From positions 186,001 through 250,000 of the forward strand of contig NZ_JOIR01000010.1 of the NCBI RefSeq assembly GCF_000720115.1: a DNA stretch of 64,000 nucleotides, given 5' to 3'. The number at the start of each line of letters is the position of its first letter. Within the stretch, counting starts at the first letter, position 1. The translations under genes were made by a program, and so were the position numbers. Origin of the DNA: Streptomyces sp. NRRL F-2580 (GTDB taxonomy: Bacteria > Actinomycetota > Actinomycetes > Streptomycetales > Streptomycetaceae). This document shows positions 58,731-64,000 of the stretch, piece after piece. The notes under the pieces were generated by a model, which was not told where the DNA came from, did not search any database, and saw only the letters and a list, made by a program, of their open reading frames with translations.

Positions 58731-58786
58731 CCCGTACGCCGGAGGGCCGGCACCCCGTGTGGGGTGCCGGCCCTCCGGCGTACGGG
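58731..58786. terminator. Perfect 26-bp hairpin after guaB3
   Basis: Arms 58731-58756 and 58761-58786 are exact reverse complements around a GTGT loop, 8 bp past guaB3 and 11 bp before the end of the convergent gene. It is the strongest hairpin in the window and probably terminates both. Confidence 0.9.
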
Positions 58787-58797
58787 GTGTGGCCCGG

Positions 58798-59271
58798 TCA
58801 GTCGCCGACCTTCTTGGCCGCGCCGAAGGCGGCGAAGCCGCCGATCCCGAGGAAGACGAAGGACATGATGTCCGCGCTCTCCTTCCAGAGGTCGTTCAGG
58901 CCGCCGACGCCGACCTCGCTGAAGACCTCGCCCACGCCGACGTTGCCGTAGTCGGCGATCGCCAGCGCGATGAAGAAGACCTGGCCGAGGTAGACGGCGC
59001 CGAGGGAGAGCACGACGGCGATCACGGGCAGGATCGGGTTGCGGCCGCCCACCTTGCCGGCGGCGAGGCCGACGAGGAGGCCGACGCCGATCGCGGCGTA
59101 GCCGATCTCGCGGTCGATGGCGTTCATGATGCCGCCGTACGCGCCCGCCGCGACGAGGGCCGCGACGACGGCCGCGGCGATGCCGAGACCGAAGTTGCCG
59201 GTGCGGGCCGGGGCGGGGGCGGGCGCCGGGCTGAAGGAGTCGGGCGCGGGCGGCGTGAAGTTCTGGCTCAT
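58798..59271 (-). CDS. Small membrane protein of unknown function
   Basis: A 157-residue protein with a Pro-rich N-terminus (SQNFTPPAPDSFSPAPAPAPA) and four hydrophobic segments (about 33-55, 60-80, 85-115, 135-152). No catalytic motif is seen. ATG 59271 has a GGGGGG tract upstream; a longer in-frame start adds 32 basic residues and is less likely. Pro-rich cytoplasmic tails on such proteins are common in actinobacteria. Confidence 0.75.
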   Translation of the reverse strand: MSQNFTPPAPDSFSPAPAPAPARTGNFGLGIAAAVVAALVAAGAYGGIMNAIDREIGYAAIGVGLLVGLAAGKVGGRNPILPVIAVVLSLGAVYLGQVFFIALAIADYGNVGVGEVFSEVGVGGLNDLWKESADIMSFVFLGIGGFAAFGAAKKVGD

Positions 59272-59390
59272 GTGGGAAATCCCCCCCAGGGATTCGCGGG
59301 GCACACGTGTCCTGGGGACGTATGTGCGAGATAAGTGACGCCGCAGGCTAGCAGTCCCGTCGGACATTCACAGGGAGGATTTCCCGGCCG

Positions 59391-60620
59391 TCAGAGGCGG
59401 TGGGCCGCGCCCACCGGGCTGGCGCCGCGCGTGTCCAGCAGCAGCTGTGCCTTCACGGCGAGACCTTGCAGGTCGTAGGTGCGGTGGTGCTGGAGCAGGA
59501 TCGTCAGGTCGGCGTTGGCCGCCGCCTCGTACAAAGATTCGGCACGGGGGACCGGCTGGTCCCTGACCCGCCAGCCCGTGATGTACGGGTCGTGGTAGCT
59601 GATCAGCGCCCCCAGGTCGAGGAGGCGGCTGGCGATCTCGCGGGCCGGGGAGCCCTCCTGATCGGCGAGGTCGGGCTTGTAGGTGACGCCCAGGAGCAGG
59701 ACGCGGGCGCCGCGGGCCGATTTGCCGTGCTCGTTCAGCAGGGTGGCGGAGCGCTGGATGACGTACTGCGGCATCCGGTTGTTGATCTCCTGGGCCAGGC
59801 CGACCATGCGCAGCGGGTGACCGGGGGTGCGGGTGGTGTGGGGGAGGTAGTTCGGGTCGAGGGGGACGCCGTGGCCGCCGACCCCGGGGCCGGGGCGGAA
59901 GGCCTGGAACCCGTACGGCTTGGTCTCGGCGCAGCGGATGACGTCCCACAGGTCGACGCCCAGGTCGTGGCAGAGGACCGCCATCTCGTTCATGAGGGCG
60001 ATGTTGACGTGCCGGTAGTTCGTTTCGAGGAGCTGGACGGTCTCGGCCTCGCGCAGTCCGCGGGCGCGGACCACCTTCTCGGTGAGGCGGGCGTAGAAGG
60101 CGTGCGCGGACTCGGTGCAGGCGGGGGTGAGGCCGCCGATCACCTTGGGGGTGTTGGCGATGCCGTGGGTCCGGTTGCCGGGGTCGTGGCGGCTGGGGGA
60201 GTAGGCCAGGTGGAAGTCCCGGCCGGCCCGGAGGCCCGAGCCCGCTTCGAGGATCGGCCGCAGGTAGTCCTCGGTCACGCCCGGGTGGACGGCGGATTCG
60301 AGGATCACGGTGGTGTGCGGGCGCAGCCGGGCGGCGAGCGCGTGTCCGGCCTCTCCGATGGCGGAGAGGTCCAGTGCGCGGTCGGCGCCGAGCTGGGTGG
60401 GGGCGCAGATGACTGCCGTGCGGACCCTGCCGAGCTCGGCGGGGTTGGTGGTCACCCGGAAGCCGGCCGCCGACATGCGGCGGATCTCGGCGGCGGTGAG
60501 GGTGGAGTCCGTGACCGGACCGCTGTCGTAGCCGACCGTCTCGATCCCGGCGGCTACGGCCGCCTGGGCGAGCGGGAGGCCGAGATGGCCGAGTCCGATG
60601 ACGGCGAGATCTGCGGGCAT
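59391..60620 (-). CDS. Nucleotide-sugar dehydrogenase paralog lacking catalytic residues
   Basis: 409 residues with the layout of UDP-glucose/UDP-ManNAc dehydrogenases: an NAD site (VIGLGHLGLPLA), a central helix (LLETNYRHVNIALMNE), a nucleotide-sugar domain and a C-terminal Rossmann domain (VLLLGVTYKPDLADQEGSPA). The catalytic Cys motif, normally GG(H/S)C(I/F)P, reads GGHGVP, so Cys is Gly (GGC codon). By alignment with the S. pyogenes enzyme, K204 is Gln and N208 is Thr. NAD-dependent oxidation to the acid should fail. It might bind a sugar nucleotide, act as an epimerase-like enzyme, or be regulatory. ATG 60620 has AAGGGA upstream. Confidence 0.8.
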   Translation of the reverse strand: MPADLAVIGLGHLGLPLAQAAVAAGIETVGYDSGPVTDSTLTAAEIRRMSAAGFRVTTNPAELGRVRTAVICAPTQLGADRALDLSAIGEAGHALAARLRPHTTVILESAVHPGVTEDYLRPILEAGSGLRAGRDFHLAYSPSRHDPGNRTHGIANTPKVIGGLTPACTESAHAFYARLTEKVVRARGLREAETVQLLETNYRHVNIALMNEMAVLCHDLGVDLWDVIRCAETKPYGFQAFRPGPGVGGHGVPLDPNYLPHTTRTPGHPLRMVGLAQEINNRMPQYVIQRSATLLNEHGKSARGARVLLLGVTYKPDLADQEGSPAREIASRLLDLGALISYHDPYITGWRVRDQPVPRAESLYEAAANADLTILLQHHRTYDLQGLAVKAQLLLDTRGASPVGAAHRL

Positions 60621-60850
60621 GGGGGTGCCGTCCCTTCCCTGACATGAGGGGGCTGCCGCGCAAGTTCTCCAGGGGGCAGGGGAGCTGGCGCAATGTCAGA
60701 CTAGGCGTATATATGACAGATATGTCGCATTCCGGGGCAAAGGTCATCGTTGTGTTGTCCACAGGCGGTGGCTGATGTGGGTGCGGGCGGTCAGAATCGT
60801 GAAACGGGGGCATGTGAGCGGGATCTCACCCGCACCAACGGGAGGCAGCC

Positions 60851-62557
60851 GTGAGGACAGCGACACTGGGGCCGGCGCAGCGGGCCGAGGCCCTCGCCCG
60901 GATGGCCGAGCGGGAACTGGACGTCCTGGTGGTGGGCGCGGGCGTGGTCGGCGCCGGCACCGCGCTCGACGCGGTCACCCGGGGCCTGTCGACCGGCCTG
61001 GTGGAGGCGCGGGACTGGGCGTCCGGCACCTCCAGCCGGTCCAGCAAGCTGATCCACGGCGGCCTGCGGTACCTGGAGATGCTCGACTTCGCCCTCGTAC
61101 GGGAGGCGCTGAAGGAGCGCGGCCTGCTGCTGGAGCGGCTGGCCCCGCACCTGGTGAAACCGGTGCCCTTCCTGTACCCCTTGCAGCACAAGGGCTGGGA
61201 GCGGCTGTACGCCGGCTCGGGCGTCGCGCTGTACGACGCGATGTCGGTCTCCAGCGGGCACGGGCGCGGCCTGCCGGTGCACCGGCACCTGTCGCGCAAG
61301 CGAGCCCTGCGGGTGGCTCCGGCGCTGCGCAAGGACGCGCTGGTGGGGGCCCTGCAGTACTACGACGCCCAGATGGACGACGCGCGGTACGTCACCACCT
61401 TGGTGCGCACGGCCGCGGCGTACGGGGCGCACTGCGCCAACCGGGCGAGGGTCATCGGCTTCCTGCGCGAGGGTGAACGGGTGGTCGGCGCGCAGGTGCG
61501 GGACGTGGAGGCCGGCGGTGAGTACGCCATCCGCGCGAAGCAGGTGGTCAACGCGACGGGGGTGTGGACGGACGACACCCAGGCGCTGATCGGGGAGCGC
61601 GGGCAGTTCCACGTGCGGGCCTCGAAGGGCATCCACCTGGTCGTGCCGAAGGACCGGATCCACTCCAGCACCGGGCTGATCCTGCGGACCGAGAAGTCGG
61701 TGCTGTTCGTCATCCCGTGGGGGCGGCACTGGATCGTGGGGACCACGGACACCGACTGGGACCTGGACAAGGCCCACCCGGCGGCGTCCAGCGCGGACAT
61801 CGACTACCTGCTGGAGCACGTGAACTCGGTGCTGGCGGTGCCGCTGACGCGCGACGACGTCCAAGGCGTGTACGCGGGCCTGCGGCCGCTGCTCGCCGGG
61901 GAGTCGGACGCGACGAGCAAGCTCTCGCGCGAGCACACGGTGGCGCACCCGGTGCCCGGGCTGGTGGTGGTGGCCGGCGGCAAGTACACGACGTACCGGG
62001 TCATGGCGAAGGACGCCGTCGACGAGGCGGTGCACGGACTGGACCAGCGGGTGGCGGAGTGCGTGACGGAGGACGTCCCGCTGGTGGGGGCGGAGGGGTA
62101 CCGGGCGCTGTGGAACGGGCGGGCCAGGATGGCGGCCCGGACGGGTCTTCACGTGGTGCGGGTGGAACACCTGTTGAACCGGTTCGGGTCGCTGACGGAG
62201 GAACTGCTGGAGCTGATCGCCGCCGATCCGGGACTGCGCGAGCCCGTGACCGGGGCGGAGGACTACCTGCGGGCGGAAATCGTGTACGCGGCCTCGCACG
62301 AGGGGGCGCGCCACCTGGACGACGTGCTGACGCGCCGGACCCGGATCTCGATCGAGACCTTCGACCGGGGGACGCGGTCGGCCCGGGAGTGCGCGGAGTT
62401 GATGGCTCCGGTGCTGGGATGGGACGAGCAGCAGATCGCGAAGGAAGTGGAACACTACGAGAAGCGGGTCCAGGCGGAGCGGGAGTCGCAGCGTCAGCCG
62501 GACGACCAGACCGCGGACGCGGCGCGGCTGGGGGCGCCCGACATCGTTCCGTTGTAA
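60851..62557 (+). CDS. glpD: Glycerol-3-phosphate dehydrogenase (FAD)
   Basis: Membrane-associated flavoenzyme oxidising glycerol-3-P to DHAP. It has 568 residues: the FAD-binding VVGAGVVGAGTALDAVTRG, the substrate-side SSRSSKLIHGGLRYLE, VPWGRHW-type segment (FVIPWGRHWIVGTTDTDWD) and the C-terminal DAO_C domain. GTG 60851 follows GGGAGG. No glpF/glpK is adjacent in this window. Confidence 0.96.
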   Translation: MRTATLGPAQRAEALARMAERELDVLVVGAGVVGAGTALDAVTRGLSTGLVEARDWASGTSSRSSKLIHGGLRYLEMLDFALVREALKERGLLLERLAPHLVKPVPFLYPLQHKGWERLYAGSGVALYDAMSVSSGHGRGLPVHRHLSRKRALRVAPALRKDALVGALQYYDAQMDDARYVTTLVRTAAAYGAHCANRARVIGFLREGERVVGAQVRDVEAGGEYAIRAKQVVNATGVWTDDTQALIGERGQFHVRASKGIHLVVPKDRIHSSTGLILRTEKSVLFVIPWGRHWIVGTTDTDWDLDKAHPAASSADIDYLLEHVNSVLAVPLTRDDVQGVYAGLRPLLAGESDATSKLSREHTVAHPVPGLVVVAGGKYTTYRVMAKDAVDEAVHGLDQRVAECVTEDVPLVGAEGYRALWNGRARMAARTGLHVVRVEHLLNRFGSLTEELLELIAADPGLREPVTGAEDYLRAEIVYAASHEGARHLDDVLTRRTRISIETFDRGTRSARECAELMAPVLGWDEQQIAKEVEHYEKRVQAERESQRQPDDQTADAARLGAPDIVPL

Positions 62558-62582
62558 CTCCGGAATGCGCGACGGGGAACCG

Positions 62583-62599
62583 CGGACCCGGGGGGTCCG
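62583..62599 (+). terminator. Weak hairpin after glpD
   Basis: A 7-bp stem pairs CGGACCC (62583-62589) with GGGTCCG (62593-62599), loop GGG. It is short and only suggestive. Confidence 0.35.
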
Positions 62600-62718
62600 T
62601 CCGTTGCGGAGTGAGGAACAATGAGGGTTCTGCCGGGGCGGGTTATCGCGGGCCCCGGCCGCCGGGTCGCTCAGCCGCCGGGGCAGGCGGAGCAGCGGCA
62701 GGATCGCAGAGGGGACGC

Positions 62719-64000
62719 ATGTCGAAGCCGGAGCACACCGAGTCACCTGCGGGGTCGCCTGCGGCGACGCCTGACAGTGTGAAGTCTTCGGCTGGCCGCG
62801 CGCCTTCCGGGGCACCTGTGGCGAAGCCCGTCCGTGAGGAGCCGGCCGTCGCGGCCGAGGCGGCGAAGCCGAGCAGCGAGCAGGCGGAGGCCGAGGGCGC
62901 GCCTGCGGCGGAGCCTGACGACGCGAAGGCTGCCGGGTCGCCCGCGGCGAAGCCCGAGCCCGAGGACGCCCGGCCGGTGTCCGCGAGGCCGAAGCTGAGC
63001 AAGGGCGCGCCTGCGGCGGCGAAGGCCGAGCCTTCCGGCGTACCCGCCGACGTGGCGAAGCCCGGCAACGCCGAGGGGGCCGCCGCGAAGCCGAAGCTGA
63101 GCAAGGCCGCGCCTGCGGCCAAGTCCGAGGCCGAGCCCGAAGACGCGAAGCCCGTGGCCGGAGCTTCGGCTGCGAAGCCGGGGGCGGGAGCGGGGAAGGC
63201 CGCGCCGACCAAGGCGGGCGAAGGGGTCAACCCCGTAGTCGAGAAGGCGGATGCCATGGCGGCCGCCGTCAAGGCCGCGGCGGCGAAGGCGGCCGGCGGC
63301 GGGCAGGACGAGGGACGCCTGCTGGCCGGGCGGTACCGGCTGGGAGCCGTGCTGGGCAAGGGCGGCATGGGTACCGTCTGGCGGGCCCAGGACGAGACCC
63401 TGGGCCGCACGGTCGCCGTCAAGGAGCTCCGCTTCAGCACCGGCGTCGACGAGGACGAGAAGCGCCGCCTCATCACCCGCACCCTGCGCGAGGCCAAGGC
63501 CATCGCCCGGATCCGCAGCGGCGGCGCCGTCACCGTCTACGACGTCGTCGACGAGGACGGCCGGCCGTGGATCGTCATGGAGCTCATCGAGGGCCCCTCG
63601 CTCGCCGAGTTCGTACGGGAGAACGGTCCGCTGACCCCCCGTCGCGCCGCCGAGGTCGGCCTCGCCGTGCTCGACGTGCTGCGCGCCGCGCACGGCCAGG
63701 GCATCCTCCACCGCGACGTCAAGCCCTCCAACGTGCTCATCGCCGGAAACGGCCGTGTCGTCCTCACCGACTTCGGTATCGCGCAGGTGGAAGGCGACCC
63801 CTCCGTCACCTCCACCGGCATGCTCGTCGGCGCCCCCTCCTACATCTCCCCCGAGCGCGCCCGCGGCCAGAAGCCCGGCCCGCCCGCCGACATGTGGTCG
63901 CTCGGCGGCCTGCTGTACGCCTCGGTCGAGGGAGTGCCCCCGTACGACAAGGGCTCCGCGCTCGCCACCCTCACCGCGGTGATGACCGAGCCCGTGGACC
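62719..64000 (+). CDS. Ser/Thr protein kinase with long disordered N-terminus (3' truncated by window)
   Basis: The frame is open from ATG 62719 (GAGGGG 4 nt upstream) to the window end, 427 codons. Residues 1-195 are Ala/Pro/Lys/Glu-rich with a repeated PKLSK(G/A)APAA unit and no predicted fold. The PknB-type kinase domain begins at about residue 197 (YRLGAVLGKGGMGTVWRA): AVKELR, catalytic HRDVKPSNVLI, DFGIAQ, SPERARGQ and DMWSLGGLLY are all intact. Any membrane or sensor part lies outside the window. An internal ATG at 63255 is an alternative start that would drop most of the N-terminal region. Confidence 0.9.
   Translation, partial: MSKPEHTESPAGSPAATPDSVKSSAGRAPSGAPVAKPVREEPAVAAEAAKPSSEQAEAEGAPAAEPDDAKAAGSPAAKPEPEDARPVSARPKLSKGAPAAAKAEPSGVPADVAKPGNAEGAAAKPKLSKAAPAAKSEAEPEDAKPVAGASAAKPGAGAGKAAPTKAGEGVNPVVEKADAMAAAVKAAAAKAAGGGQDEGRLLAGRYRLGAVLGKGGMGTVWRAQDETLGRTVAVKELRFSTGVDEDEKRRLITRTLREAKAIARIRSGGAVTVYDVVDEDGRPWIVMELIEGPSLAEFVRENGPLTPRRAAEVGLAVLDVLRAAHGQGILHRDVKPSNVLIAGNGRVVLTDFGIAQVEGDPSVTSTGMLVGAPSYISPERARGQKPGPPADMWSLGGLLYASVEGVPPYDKGSALATLTAVMTEPVD

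Overview
This is a high-GC chromosomal segment from a Streptomyces-type actinobacterium. The evidence is the third-position GC bias, the frequent GTG starts, ATGA/GTGA/TGATG gene overlaps, actinobacterial GroEL1 with a His-rich tail, and adjacent orthologs of the Streptomyces developmental regulators whiD and bldM. Gene order from glmS to guaB3 matches, from memory, the M. tuberculosis order glmS-alr-tsaE-tsaB-rimI-tsaD-groES-groEL1-whiB3-sigD-guaB2-guaB3. The window is therefore mostly conserved core genome, not an acquired island.

Layout. 1-4021: the end of an unknown gene, a secreted zinc amidase (PGRP type) whose C-terminal repeats are broken by a 4-bp deletion, and an unknown membrane-anchored protein. 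4022-4490: a long leader with a good promoter. 4491-20612: the S10-spc-alpha ribosomal superoperon, rpsJ to rplQ, including secY, adk, map, infA, rpmJ and rpoA. 20712-25810: truA, an ABC-F ATPase, a GT87-like membrane protein, rplM and rpsI. 25946-32170: glmM, a DUF389 protein, coaA, a lipoprotein-like gene that lacks a normal signal peptide, and glmS. 32194-41361: acpS, nnr, alr, a hydrolase, the tsaE/tsaB/rimI/tsaD set for tRNA t6A, a YkuD-like protein with no catalytic Cys, and small unknown genes. 41362-47921: a methyltransferase, two overlapping polysaccharide deacetylase lipoproteins, a FtsW/RodA protein, a decayed LytR-CpsA-Psr gene and a complex repeat region. 47752-49971: groES-groL under two CIRCE operators. 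50045-53350: an ABM/SnoaL-like fusion, SDR, MOSC and LysR genes. 53536-58722: whiD, bldM, shbA, guaB and guaB3. 58798-64000: a small membrane protein, a nucleotide-sugar dehydrogenase paralog missing its catalytic residues, glpD, and a Ser/Thr kinase cut by the window end.

Most genes serve translation, protein folding, amino-sugar and cell-wall precursor supply (glmM, glmS, alr, FtsW/RodA, deacetylases), cofactors (coaA, acpS, nnr) and purine synthesis (guaB). The whiD/bldM/shbA block is developmental control, and a perfect match to the sigma-BldN promoter pattern lies upstream of bldM.

I found no CRISPR array, prophage, insertion sequence, toxin-antitoxin pair or biosynthetic cluster, and no convincing wholly new system. 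The most unusual items are two predicted pseudo-enzymes (the YkuD-like protein and the sugar dehydrogenase paralog), the LCP pseudogene beside a nested inverted/tandem repeat region, the frameshifted amidase, and the His-rich tail on TsaD.
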